Positions 41,551-50,259 of a stretch of DNA of 64,000 nucleotides are shown here, in pieces; within the stretch, counting starts at the first letter, position 1; every line of letters starts with the position of its first letter. The DNA is taken from the NCBI GenBank assembly GCA_934317005.1, contig CAKREB010000004.1:1-64000 (forward strand), given 5' to 3'. The stretch comes from an uncultured Lachnospiraceae bacterium. GTDB taxonomy: Bacteria; Bacillota; Clostridia; Lachnospirales; Lachnospiraceae. Below the pieces are notes generated by a model. The model had not been told where the DNA came from and searched no databases. It saw only the letters and a list, made by a program, of their open reading frames with translations. Position numbers and translations under genes: made by a program.

Positions 41551-41628
41551 TTCTGCAAAGACAGAGAAGATGATGCGATAAGCATATTAATAAAATAAAT
41601 AGAAACACGATAGAAAAGGTGCAGAAGA

Positions 41629-42045
41629 ATGACAAAAAAGAGAATAAGAGAAAATCTGTATATTATGCTGTTTCAGACAAACTTTCATCAGGAAGAAGAG
41701 GTAGAGAAGCAGGCAGAAATTTATTTAGAAGAGTTAGAGGCAGAGGATGCGACAAAGAGAGCAAAGTCTATTTTAAAAGAACGCTTTCAGGCTGTATTGG
41801 AGCATTTGCCGGAGATTGATGAAAAGATTGCACAGAAGTCACAGGGATGGACACTTTCCCGTCTGGCAAAGTCAGATCTTACTATTTTACGTCTGGCTGT
41901 TTTTGAAATCCTTTATGATGAAGAGGTACCAAACGGTGTAGCAATCAATGAAGCCGTTGAACTGGCAAAGCGTTATGGCGGAGATAAGTCATACGGATTT
42001 GTCAATGGTGTGCTGGCATCTATTGCAAAAGAGGCAGAAGCATAA
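41629..42045 (+). CDS. nusB: transcription antitermination factor NusB
   Basis: This 138-residue all-helical RNA-binding protein works with NusE in rRNA antitermination. Motifs are RENLYIMLFQTNFH and the C-terminal LRLAVFEILYDEEVPNGVAINEAVELAKRYG (split as read) and SYGFVNGVLASI. Length is normal. Confidence 0.95.
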   Translation: MTKKRIRENLYIMLFQTNFHQEEEVEKQAEIYLEELEAEDATKRAKSILKERFQAVLEHLPEIDEKIAQKSQGWTLSRLAKSDLTILRLAVFEILYDEEVPNGVAINEAVELAKRYGGDKSYGFVNGVLASIAKEAEA

Positions 42046-42081
42046 CACTGACAAAATATGTACTCAGAAGTGAGGAATTTC

Positions 42082-43305
42082 ATGGGAGATGTTAGTACCG
42101 TTTCACAGGTAAATCAATATATTAAAAATATGTTTGTACGTGATTATGCGTTGCAGCGCATCCGGGTGAAGGGGGAGATATCCAATTGTAAATATCACTC
42201 TTCCGGACATATTTATTTTACGATTAAAGACCGTGCTTCACAGTTATCCTGTGTGATGTTTGCATCCTATACAAAAAATCTGGACTTCCGGATGCAGGAA
42301 GGACAGAGCGTTGTAGTACAGGGAAGCATCAGTGTATATGAACGGGATGGAAAGTATCAGATGTATGCCGTGCAGGTAACACAGGATGGAGCCGGAAGGT
42401 TATATGAAGAATATGAAAAGCTTAAAAAGCGCCTCTTAGCGGAGGGGCTTTTTGATGACAGTCGGAAAAAACAGATTCCACAGTATGCCAAAAAGATTGG
42501 TGTAGTCACGGCTCAGACAGGAGCTGTGATTCAGGATATCTGTAATGTTTCGCATCGGAGAAATCCATATGTGCAGATTATTTTGTATCCGGCAAAAGTA
42601 CAGGGAGAGGGTGCGCACCAGACGATTATTCGGGGATTGCGCTATTTTGAAAATACAGATGTAGATACTGTTATCATAGGAAGGGGCGGAGGTTCCATAG
42701 AGGATTTGTGGGAGTTCAATCAGGAAGCACTGGCTTATGCCATAGCGGATTGTCACAAACCGATCATATCAGCAGTAGGCCATGAAACAGACACAACGAT
42801 TGCTGATTATGTGGCAGACCTAAGAGCACCAACACCATCGGCTGCTGCAGAGCTTGCGGTATATTCATATCGGGATTTTGAAATGGCGGTGAAAGAATAC
42901 CGCTATTCGTTACATTGGCAGATGGAAAATATACTGCAGATGAAAAAAATGCAGTTGAATCAGTATACCACTGTTTTATCCCACGCCAGCCCAAAGGATA
43001 TGCTGATGCAGCGCAGGATGCACTTGGGGGAATATGTAGATCGTCTGCAATATATCATGGAACAGAAGCTGTCTTCGGCAAAGCATCAGATGGCGCTATA
43101 TGCAGAAGAACTAAAAGGACTATCTCCTCTTTATAAGCTGCAGGGGGGATATTCTTATGTTTCAGATACAGATGGAAAGAATGTCCGCTTTGTAAAAGGG
43201 CTTCGCAGGGGACAGAAGTTAAATGTTGCAATGACAGATGGACAGGCTGTAGTATGTGTGGAAGAAATTAAGGAGCATGACAAACACATAGGAAATGAGG
43301 AGTAG
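42082..43305 (+). CDS. xseA: exodeoxyribonuclease VII large subunit
   Basis: This 407-residue nuclease subunit has an OB-fold N domain (VSQVNQYIKNMF, VKGEISNCKYHSSGHIYFTI) and a catalytic domain with IGVVTAQTGAVIQDI, IIGRGGGSIEDLWEFN, ISAVGHETDTTIADYVADLR and TPSAAAEL. The ATG at 42082 has GTGAGG 6 bp upstream; ATG at 42058 has none. It degrades single-stranded DNA with XseB. Confidence 0.95.
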   Translation: MGDVSTVSQVNQYIKNMFVRDYALQRIRVKGEISNCKYHSSGHIYFTIKDRASQLSCVMFASYTKNLDFRMQEGQSVVVQGSISVYERDGKYQMYAVQVTQDGAGRLYEEYEKLKKRLLAEGLFDDSRKKQIPQYAKKIGVVTAQTGAVIQDICNVSHRRNPYVQIILYPAKVQGEGAHQTIIRGLRYFENTDVDTVIIGRGGGSIEDLWEFNQEALAYAIADCHKPIISAVGHETDTTIADYVADLRAPTPSAAAELAVYSYRDFEMAVKEYRYSLHWQMENILQMKKMQLNQYTTVLSHASPKDMLMQRRMHLGEYVDRLQYIMEQKLSSAKHQMALYAEELKGLSPLYKLQGGYSYVSDTDGKNVRFVKGLRRGQKLNVAMTDGQAVVCVEEIKEHDKHIGNEE

Positions 43306-43311
43306 TATCAT

Positions 43312-43506
43312 ATGGCAAAGAAGATGACATTAGAGGAATCGTTTGATGCACTGGATGTGATCATTGGAGAATTGCAGGGCGGAGAGCTGACTTTGGAAGA
43401 GTCATTTCAAAAGTATGAAGCAGGGATGAAACTGATTAAAAACTGCAATGATTCGATTGATAAAGTAGAAAAAAAGCTAATGGTGCTTAGTGAAGAAAAC
43501 GGATAG
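43312..43506 (+). CDS. xseB: exodeoxyribonuclease VII small subunit
   Basis: This 64-residue protein matches XseB: LEESFDALDVIIGELQGGEL, TLEESFQKYEAGMKLIKNCN and LMVLSEENG. It begins 6 bp after xseA and helps form the holoenzyme. Confidence 0.94.
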   Translation: MAKKMTLEESFDALDVIIGELQGGELTLEESFQKYEAGMKLIKNCNDSIDKVEKKLMVLSEENG

Positions 43507-43608
43507 CAGAAGAAAAACAGAATGAATGACAGGATGTATAAAGAGTTTATTTGCGCAAAAGCAACTACACTTGAAAAAACACATGCCAGATGGAAGGATT
43601 TAGTTGTT

Positions 43609-44517
43609 ATGGATATATTAGAAAATGATGTTTTTCAGGAACAGATGAAAGAAAAAGTGGCAAAGATAGAGCGCATACTAAAAGAGGCACTTCCTATGGA
43701 GCAGTCGCAGCAAAAGATTATCTTTGATGCAATGGAATATAGTGTGATGGGAGGCGGCAAACGGCTTCGTCCTATGCTGCTAAAAGAAAGCTATGATCTG
43801 TTTTCAGGAGAAGAAGAGGAAGCTGTAGAGGCATTTATGGCAGCGTTAGAGATGATTCACACATATTCGCTGGTACATGACGATCTTCCAGCGATGGATA
43901 ATGATGATTATCGGCGTGGAAGAGAAACGACACATAAAGTATATGGAGAAGATATGGGGATTTTAGCTGGTGATGCTTTGCTAAACTATGCATACGAAAC
44001 CCTTTTGCGAGGGGTGATAGCAGCAAAAAATAAAGAGAATGCATCGAGGGCAGCGCAGATCATAGCAGAAAAAGCAGGAGTATTTGGTATGGTCGGCGGT
44101 CAGGTAGTGGATGTTAAGATGACAGGTAAGCCACTGACACAGGAGCAGCTAGACTTTATTTATCGTCTGAAAACGAGTGCACTGTTAGAGGCAGCGTTAA
44201 TGTCAGGCGCGGCACTTGCCGGCGCAGAAAAGCAGGAAATTCAGATGTTAGAAGAGATTGGGCGAAATGTTGGACTTGCTTTTCAGATTCAGGATGACAT
44301 TTTAGACATTGTCAGTACAACAGAGGAGTTAGGAAAGCCGGTACATAGCGACGAGAAAAATGACAAGACAACATATGTGTCGCTATATGGCATGGAGAAG
44401 GCAAAGGAAGCGGTAGAGTCTTATTCTGCACAGGCTCTTTTGCAGCTTTCCAAGCTTCCGAAGGAGAGTGTATATTTAAACACTTTGATAAAAAAATTAG
44501 TGCACCGTAAAAAATAA
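43609..44517 (+). CDS. ispA: farnesyl diphosphate synthase (polyprenyl synthetase)
   Basis: This 302-residue prenyl synthase has the first Asp-rich motif DDLPAMDNDD, the GGGKRLRP entry loop, and the second motif DDILD. It makes isoprenoid chains from IPP and DMAPP and is beside dxs, which supplies precursors. The ATG at 43609 follows GGAAGGA by 9 bp and gives the normal length; an upstream start at 43522 adds 29 residues with a weak site. Confidence 0.94.
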   Translation: MDILENDVFQEQMKEKVAKIERILKEALPMEQSQQKIIFDAMEYSVMGGGKRLRPMLLKESYDLFSGEEEEAVEAFMAALEMIHTYSLVHDDLPAMDNDDYRRGRETTHKVYGEDMGILAGDALLNYAYETLLRGVIAAKNKENASRAAQIIAEKAGVFGMVGGQVVDVKMTGKPLTQEQLDFIYRLKTSALLEAALMSGAALAGAEKQEIQMLEEIGRNVGLAFQIQDDILDIVSTTEELGKPVHSDEKNDKTTYVSLYGMEKAKEAVESYSAQALLQLSKLPKESVYLNTLIKKLVHRKK

Positions 44518-44530
44518 GGAGACGATAGTT

Positions 44531-46408
44531 GTGAGTGGAATACTGGATCGGATAGAAAAACCGAATGATATAAAAAAGATTGCGCCGGAAGAATATGGAC
44601 AGTTGGCAAGGGAAATCCGACGCTTTCTGGTTCGAAAGATCAGTAGAACGGGTGGACATCTTGCTTCTAATCTGGGAGTGGTAGAACTGACGATGGCAAT
44701 CCATCTTTGCTGTAATCTGCCAGAGGATAAGATTGTATGGGATGTAGGACATCAGTGTTACATTCATAAACTTTTAACAGGAAGAAAAGACGGTTTTGAT
44801 ACGCTGCGCCAGTTTGAAGGGATGAGTGGTTTTCCAAAAAGAGCAGAAAGTGATTGCGATGTCATTGATACCGGACATAGTTCTACTTCGATCAGTGCAG
44901 CACTGGGACTTGCAAAGGCAAGAGATATTCAGGGAGAAAACCGTAAGATCTTTGCAGTGATCGGTGATGGTGCCTTGTCCGGAGGCATGGCATTTGAAGC
45001 GTTAAATAACGCTGCCCGCTTAAAATCCAATCTGATCATTGTATTAAATGACAATCAGATGTCTATTTCGAAAAATGTAGGTGGAATGTCCAGCTATCTC
45101 GGCAAGATCCGAACCAACACAAACTACACCGGCTTGAAAGAAGATGTAGAAAGAGCGTTACAGAAGATGCCACATCTTGGAAATGTTTTGACAGATCAGA
45201 TTCGTGGTCTAAAGGATATTATTAAGAGAATCCTGATTCCTGGAATGCTTTTTGAGGATATGGGGCTGACTTATATCGGCCCGATTGATGGACATGATAT
45301 CAGACAGATGATCACGGCGTTTCAGAGTGCAGCTAAGTTAAATAAGGCAGTACTAGTACATGTCAGCACACAGAAGGGAAAAGGATATCCACCTGCACAA
45401 AAAGATCCCTCTTCATTTCACGGAGTGGCACCGTTTTATATTCGGGACGGAAAGGAACGTCATAAGGGGGAGAAAAAAACTACCTATACGGATGTATTTA
45501 GTCAGACGATTCTGGAGGAGGCAAGAGAAAACAGAAAGCTTACGGCAATCTCTGCCGCAATGCCGCTTGGAACCGGCTTGACAGCTTTTTCAAAAGAGTT
45601 TCCGTCACGATTTTTTGATGTAGGAATTGCGGAAGAGCATGCGGTAACATTTGCAGCAGGTATGGCAGCAGGCGGGCTTCATCCGGTTGTTGCAATCTAT
45701 TCGACCTTTTTACAGAGGGCGTATGATCAGATGATTCATGATGTGTGTATTGACAGTCTGCCGGTCACTTTTGCAGTAGACCGCGCCGGTCTGGTTGGCA
45801 GTGATGGAGAAACGCATCAGGGAATCTTTGATCTGGCGTATCTGATGCAGATGCCGAATCTGACAGTGATGGCACCTAAAAATGTCTGGGAATTGAGAGA
45901 AATGCTTCGTTTTGCTTTCGCACAGCAGGCACCGGTGGCAATCCGTTACCCACGCGGCAAAGCATATGAGGGACTGCAGGAGCATCAGAAGCCGATCGTG
46001 GAAGGAAAAAGTGAGTGGATCGTAAAAGAGAGCCAGATTGCACTTTTGGCAGTTGGAAGTATGGTAGAAACAGCGGTGCAGGTAAGGGAGCGGTTGAAGG
46101 AACAGGGTTACCATGTGTCAATCGTCAATGTACGATTCGTGAAACCAATTGATGATACAATGCTTGAAGAAACTGCCAAAGAGCATGTGCTTGTAGTACC
46201 GATGGAAGAAGGTATTAAAAATGGCGGCTTTGGTGAGGCGGTTGCTGCATGGTATCAGGGCACGGAGAATCTGAAAGTCTGTCCGATCGCATTGCCGGAT
46301 CAGTTTATTGAACATGGTTCCGTGGAACTGTTAAAGAAAAAGTATCAATTGGATGTAGAAGGAATCACAGAAAGAATCATAGAAGAGGTGTCAGATGAGC
46401 GAGCATAA
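44531..46408 (+). CDS. dxs: 1-deoxy-D-xylulose-5-phosphate synthase
   Basis: This 625-residue thiamine-diphosphate enzyme starts the MEP isoprenoid pathway. The catalytic region contains WDVGHQCYIHKLLTGR, GHSSTSISAALGLA and the TPP motif GDGALSGGMAFEALNNAA. DVGIAEEHAVTFAAGMA and TPP-binding DRAGLVGSDGETHQG mark the second domain. GTG at 44531 follows AAGGAG by 10 bp. It overlaps tlyA by 14 bp. Confidence 0.96.
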   Translation: MSGILDRIEKPNDIKKIAPEEYGQLAREIRRFLVRKISRTGGHLASNLGVVELTMAIHLCCNLPEDKIVWDVGHQCYIHKLLTGRKDGFDTLRQFEGMSGFPKRAESDCDVIDTGHSSTSISAALGLAKARDIQGENRKIFAVIGDGALSGGMAFEALNNAARLKSNLIIVLNDNQMSISKNVGGMSSYLGKIRTNTNYTGLKEDVERALQKMPHLGNVLTDQIRGLKDIIKRILIPGMLFEDMGLTYIGPIDGHDIRQMITAFQSAAKLNKAVLVHVSTQKGKGYPPAQKDPSSFHGVAPFYIRDGKERHKGEKKTTYTDVFSQTILEEARENRKLTAISAAMPLGTGLTAFSKEFPSRFFDVGIAEEHAVTFAAGMAAGGLHPVVAIYSTFLQRAYDQMIHDVCIDSLPVTFAVDRAGLVGSDGETHQGIFDLAYLMQMPNLTVMAPKNVWELREMLRFAFAQQAPVAIRYPRGKAYEGLQEHQKPIVEGKSEWIVKESQIALLAVGSMVETAVQVRERLKEQGYHVSIVNVRFVKPIDDTMLEETAKEHVLVVPMEEGIKNGGFGEAVAAWYQGTENLKVCPIALPDQFIEHGSVELLKKKYQLDVEGITERIIEEVSDERA

Positions 46409-47240
46409 GAAAAAAGAAAGACTGGATGTTCTGTTAGTCAAAAGAGTGATGGCAGAGTCGCGTGAAAAAGCAAAAGCAATCATTATGACAGGGAAAGTCT
46501 TTGTCAATGGACAGCGCGAGGATAAGGCAGGCAGTACATTTCCGGAGGATGTGCAGATTGAGATTCATGGAACACCAATGAAATATGTAAGCAGGGGTGG
46601 ATATAAGTTAGAAAAAGCAATAGATCTGTGGCAGGTGCCACTAGATGACAGAATCTGTATGGATGTTGGTTCGTCAACAGGTGGGTTTACGGATTGTATG
46701 CTTCAGAATGGAGCAAAAAAGGTATATGCGATTGATGTGGGAACTAACCAGCTTGCATGGAAATTACGGCAGGATGACAGAGTAGTGTCGATGGAAAAGA
46801 CAAATATCCGCTATGTGACACATGAAGAAGTGGAAGAGGAGATTGCATTTTCATCAATTGATGTAGCGTTTATCTCATTGACAAAGGTGCTCGAACCGGT
46901 TAGAAATCTGTTGCAGGAGCATGGACAGGTTGTGTGTCTGGTAAAGCCGCAGTTTGAAGCGGGCAGAGAAAAGGTTGGAAAAAAAGGCGTTGTGCGCGAT
47001 AAAAAAGTACATCTGGAAGTGGTGTGTGACGTTATGACATATGCGATAAGCATCGGCTTTCAGATACTGGCTTTAAGCTTTTCACCGATCAAGGGGCCGG
47101 AGGGAAATATAGAGTATCTTTTATATATTGAAAAGGGTGCTGACTTAAAGGAAACAGAAGAGGCACGGACGTTTTTTGAAGAAAATTATCTGGAATTGGC
47201 AAAAAGCGTAGTAAATGAAGCGCATGGAGAACTGGATTGA
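46395..47240 (+). CDS. tlyA: TlyA family S4-domain rRNA methyltransferase
   Basis: This 281-residue protein has an N-terminal S4 RNA-binding domain (RLDVLLVKRVMAESREKAKA) and a FtsJ-like SAM-binding domain with DVGSSTGGFTDCML and AIDVGTNQLAWKLR. The KPQFE segment (LVKPQFEAGREKVG) is the catalytic region. The family 2'-O-methylates rRNA. It overlaps dxs and is followed by nadK. Confidence 0.93.
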   Translation: MSEHKKKERLDVLLVKRVMAESREKAKAIIMTGKVFVNGQREDKAGSTFPEDVQIEIHGTPMKYVSRGGYKLEKAIDLWQVPLDDRICMDVGSSTGGFTDCMLQNGAKKVYAIDVGTNQLAWKLRQDDRVVSMEKTNIRYVTHEEVEEEIAFSSIDVAFISLTKVLEPVRNLLQEHGQVVCLVKPQFEAGREKVGKKGVVRDKKVHLEVVCDVMTYAISIGFQILALSFSPIKGPEGNIEYLLYIEKGADLKETEEARTFFEENYLELAKSVVNEAHGELD

Positions 47241-47261
47241 TCAACAGGAAGGGAGCAGCAG

Positions 47262-48128
47262 ATGAAGCGGTTTTGTATTATCACAAACAGCGATAAGTCC
47301 GCAAATGCCAAAATGGCAGACCACATTGTGGAATGGCTGGAAACAAAAGGCTGTGAATGCATCGTTCTGGAAAATGAACAATGGCAGTCGAAAGGAATCC
47401 GCCACTTTACGAATGCAAAACAGATACCGGAAGATGTAGAATGTGCGATAGTTCTCGGTGGTGATGGGACAATGATTCAGGCAGCGATTGACTTAGTACA
47501 TCGTGATCTTCCGATTCTAGGTGTCAACACAGGAACACTTGGTTTTCTCACGGAAATCGAGCAAAACAGGATTGATATCGGGCTGGAACGTCTGCTTAGG
47601 GGGGAATATGTGATCGAAAGCAGGATCATGTTAAAGGAAAGCGAGAAGTTTCTCGGAGAGGACAGCCGTTCATCCTGCTATGCACTAAATGATATGGTGA
47701 TCAGCAAGCGTGGAAGCTGCAGGCTGATCACGGTTAAAGTATTTGTCAATGAAGAGCTTGCGGATGTCTATCGTGCGGATGGTCTGATCATTGCTACGCC
47801 AACAGGCTCGACTGGCTATAACCTGTCCGCGGGTGGGCCGGTTATGGCACCGAATATCCATGCAATGGTTGTGACGCCTATCTGTGCCCATTCACTCAAC
47901 AAACGAAGTCTGGTGCTGGATGGAAAAGATAAGATTACATTAGAGATTGGAAGAACAAAAGAGGTGTCAGAGGACTTAGCGGTTTTAACGGCAGATGGCA
48001 GGAATGTAGGTGAATTAAAATCAGGAGATCGTTTGGTGATTCAGGTGCCCCATGCTGATACGAAGCTGATCAAGCTTTCGGGTGTGGAGTTTTATGAGCG
48101 AATGAGAGAAAAGCTAAACGGAGATTAA
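47262..48128 (+). CDS. nadK: NAD kinase
   Basis: This 288-residue enzyme phosphorylates NAD. It has the GGDGTM motif (VLGGDGTMIQAA), NTGTLGFLTEIE and the C-terminal TPTGSTGYNLSAGGPV. It stands between tlyA and argR in the conserved order. Confidence 0.95.
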   Translation: MKRFCIITNSDKSANAKMADHIVEWLETKGCECIVLENEQWQSKGIRHFTNAKQIPEDVECAIVLGGDGTMIQAAIDLVHRDLPILGVNTGTLGFLTEIEQNRIDIGLERLLRGEYVIESRIMLKESEKFLGEDSRSSCYALNDMVISKRGSCRLITVKVFVNEELADVYRADGLIIATPTGSTGYNLSAGGPVMAPNIHAMVVTPICAHSLNKRSLVLDGKDKITLEIGRTKEVSEDLAVLTADGRNVGELKSGDRLVIQVPHADTKLIKLSGVEFYERMREKLNGD

Positions 48129-48143
48129 GAAGTGAGGGTTCCT

Positions 48144-48599
48144 ATGAAAAGTGAGCGTAGATCCAAGATCATTGAACTGATTGGAAAGTATCCGATCGAA
48201 ACGCAGGAAGAGCTGGCAGAACGTTTGGAAAAGGCAGGTTTTCATGTAACGCAGGCAACAATCTCAAGGGATATCCGTGAGTTGAAGCTTACAAAAATAT
48301 CGGTAGATGGTGTGCATCAGAAGTATACGATGTTACAGGAAAAGGAAAAGCACCTCGCACATAAATATATCCGTGTGCTGCAGGATGGTCTTTTGTCGAT
48401 GGATCAGGCAGAAAATCTATTGGTGATCAAAACACTGTCCGGCATGGCGATGGCTGTGGCGGCTGCTATAGATAATCTGGAGGTGCCGGGAGTGGTAGGA
48501 AGTATTGCCGGAGATGATACGGTAATGTGTGCCATACATTCTGTAGGAGAGGTGCCTGCTGTGATGTCAAGAATACAGAAGCTTTTGAAAGAAGAATAA
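48144..48599 (+). CDS. argR: arginine repressor ArgR
   Basis: This 151-residue regulator has an N-terminal winged helix (SKIIELIGKYPIETQEELAE, VTQATISRDIRELKL) and a C-terminal arginine-binding hexamer domain (GVVGSIAGDDTVMCAIHS). It represses arginine biosynthesis. ATG at 48144 follows GTGAGGG by 6 bp. In Clostridia recN normally follows; here the next 11 kb are different genes. Confidence 0.95.
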   Translation: MKSERRSKIIELIGKYPIETQEELAERLEKAGFHVTQATISRDIRELKLTKISVDGVHQKYTMLQEKEKHLAHKYIRVLQDGLLSMDQAENLLVIKTLSGMAMAVAAAIDNLEVPGVVGSIAGDDTVMCAIHSVGEVPAVMSRIQKLLKEE

Positions 48600-48651
48600 T
48601 AACGATGTTAGCAGAGGGCAATTGCTACATAAACGTATATTGCTATGCAGG

Positions 48652-48676
48652 GCAAAACGCTGGTTTTGCTTTTTTC
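48652..48676 (+). terminator. terminator after argR
   Basis: GCAAAAC and GTTTTGC (loop GCTG) followed by TTTTTT, 50 bp after argR. The rest of 48600-48944 holds only the promoter below. Confidence 0.75.
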
Positions 48677-48776
48677 TTACATTCTAATAAATATTTCAAT
48701 TTTATGGAGAAAAGTAACTATTTTATGATGGTTGTGAAGAGAGTGTTACACTTTATTTAACTTTCTGACATAATGG

Positions 48777-48804
48777 TTGAAAATGAAAACGCTTGTGCTA
48801 TGAT
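48777..48804 (+). promoter_or_regulatory. promoter for the secreted protein
   Basis: TTGAAA (48777-48782), 16-bp spacer, TATGAT (48799-48804), 140 bp before the coding start. Confidence 0.45.
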
Positions 48805-48944
48805 ATGGCAAGACAGGGAAAGAAAAAAGTATTTACGAACTGTCGGAAATTCTGTTTATTCCCGAAAGGCAGGGGAGTTGTTGGGCATGTTTGCGTGTTT
48901 GTCTGGCAATCACTGTGAGGGAATGTGAATGAAGGAGGGGCAAT

Positions 48945-49601
48945 ATGATGTGCGGAAAAAAATCAGGAAAAAAGTGGTTGGCAGCAGCATTGTTATTGGC
49001 TGTATTTGTGACATCGTTTGGTAGTGGTGTTACAACAAAGGCAGCGGTAACGCAGCAGACGAAAGTTACGGCAGCAAAAAAGACAGAGGCAAAGAAAGCG
49101 TATGGGAAGTTTGCTAAAAAGCTTCAGAAAAAAACAGGTAAAAAGCTGTATTATGCAATGACAAATGCGTCTGCAAATGGTATGCCGATTCTTTTGATCA
49201 GTGATCAGGATGAGGTTTTTGGACGACATAAAAAGCAGGCAATTGCAGCAAAGGTTTACAGTTATAGTGCCGGTAAAGTTGTGTATGTGACAAAAATGCA
49301 GTCAACAGGAACGGCATATCCTTTGTTAAAGAATGGACAGTACATTTTAAGCGGTTGGCATCATGTATCCTATCAGTTAAAAGTGTCTGGTAAGAAAGGA
49401 CACATGAAATCTGTCAGTGGAATGTATATGTATCATTCAGCAAAATGCTATCAGTCATCCTGGATTGTTATCAATGGCAAGAAAAGCAATCTGACAAAGA
49501 AAAAAATCAGTTCTAGCAAAGCAGAAAGCTTAGATTACTATTGTAATATCAAAACACAGGATTATAATGGCAGGATTATTATCTTTCAGAAAGTGTCATA
49601 G
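48945..49601 (+). CDS. secreted lysine-rich protein
   Basis: This is a 218-residue protein with a clear signal peptide: basic start MMCGKKSGKKW, hydrophobic core LAAALLLAVFVTSF and a cleavage-like TKAA at about 31-34. The mature part is very basic (many Lys and Ser) and contains no domain I recognise, although KKLYYAMTNASANGMPILLI and YSAGKVVYVTKM suggest a beta-rich fold. GGAGGGG precedes the ATG. It is the first gene of the 11-kb insert between argR and recN. Confidence 0.7.
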   Translation: MMCGKKSGKKWLAAALLLAVFVTSFGSGVTTKAAVTQQTKVTAAKKTEAKKAYGKFAKKLQKKTGKKLYYAMTNASANGMPILLISDQDEVFGRHKKQAIAAKVYSYSAGKVVYVTKMQSTGTAYPLLKNGQYILSGWHHVSYQLKVSGKKGHMKSVSGMYMYHSAKCYQSSWIVINGKKSNLTKKKISSSKAESLDYYCNIKTQDYNGRIIIFQKVS

Positions 49602-49669
49602 AAATAGAAAGTAAAAAGAATTTGCGAGCGGGTGAAAAGACTTTGTGGTGACTATTTTTGGAATAAAGG

Positions 49670-49698
49670 TTGACTTTTTAGAAATGCAATACTATACT
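49670..49698 (+). promoter_or_regulatory. promoter of the TPP riboswitch-thiC transcript
   Basis: TTGACT (49670-49675), 17-bp spacer, TATACT (49693-49698); the aptamer starts about 12 bp later. Confidence 0.8.
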
Positions 49699-49710
49699 GT
49701 ATAAGAATTT

Positions 49711-49793
49711 ATCTGGGGAGCCTATAAGCTGAGAGGGATAGAATCCGACCCAAGACCTGATGCGGATAATGCCGCCGTAGGAAGCAGAAATGA
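49711..49793 (+). promoter_or_regulatory. TPP (THI-element) riboswitch aptamer
   Basis: The conserved order is present: GGGGAGCC, then CTGAGAGG, GACCC, ACCTGATGCGGATAATGC and CGTAGGAAGC. These are the P2-P5 elements that bind thiamine pyrophosphate. It lies upstream of thiC, a known target. Confidence 0.95.
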
Positions 49794-49860
49794 ATTGTGA
49801 CAGGTAGAACATTGTCCATTTTTATAAAGACCATTAGGGTTGGAATATGTTATATGGGAT

Positions 49861-49926
49861 ATCTTCAGAGAAAGCTGTTTGAAAGTGACAGACGATTTTT
49901 AGACAGCAATTATCTGAAGATTTTTT
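49861..49926 (+). terminator. riboswitch-linked terminator
   Basis: ATCTTCAGA and TCTGAAGAT with inner pair GCTGT/ACAGC form a strong stem followed by TTTTTTG. It lies 68 bp past the aptamer and is the probable off-state stop before thiC. Confidence 0.8.
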
Positions 49927-49998
49927 GCTTTCATAGGAAATGTCTTGTTTTTTATGAAAGAATAAAATGATGTTGGAATCAAAAGGTATTTTGACTTT

Positions 49999-50216
49999 TA
50001 TATTATGATGTTGGGGTCAAAAGATATTTTGCCCCCAACTAATGCCACGGATTGCTTCATTGCTGTGCAATTTTCGCAATCCTACAAACACCTCCAATCC
50101 CGCATATTTGCAAGCAAATCTGCTACTTGTCGGTGTTTGGCGGGTCAAGCCACCAGCTAGTAATTTGTATGTAAACATACATTACTAGCTGCTTTTGACC
50201 CTTGCATCATATTATA
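49999..50216. mobile_element. MITE-like element between riboswitch and thiC
   Basis: The 218-bp element has 25-bp imperfect inverted ends: TATATTATGATGTTGGGGTC and onward at left (49999-50023), and its complement at right (50192-50216), differing at 4 of 25 positions. Inside are hairpins GGATTGC/GCAATCC, CAAACACC/GGTGTTTG and AGCTAGTAAT/ATTACTAGCT. It has no ORF. A second, diverged copy of the left end lies at 49966-49993. Confidence 0.7.
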
Positions 50217-50259
50217 AAATATAGACAATGATGATAAAATGATAGGAAAGAGGTAGAAG

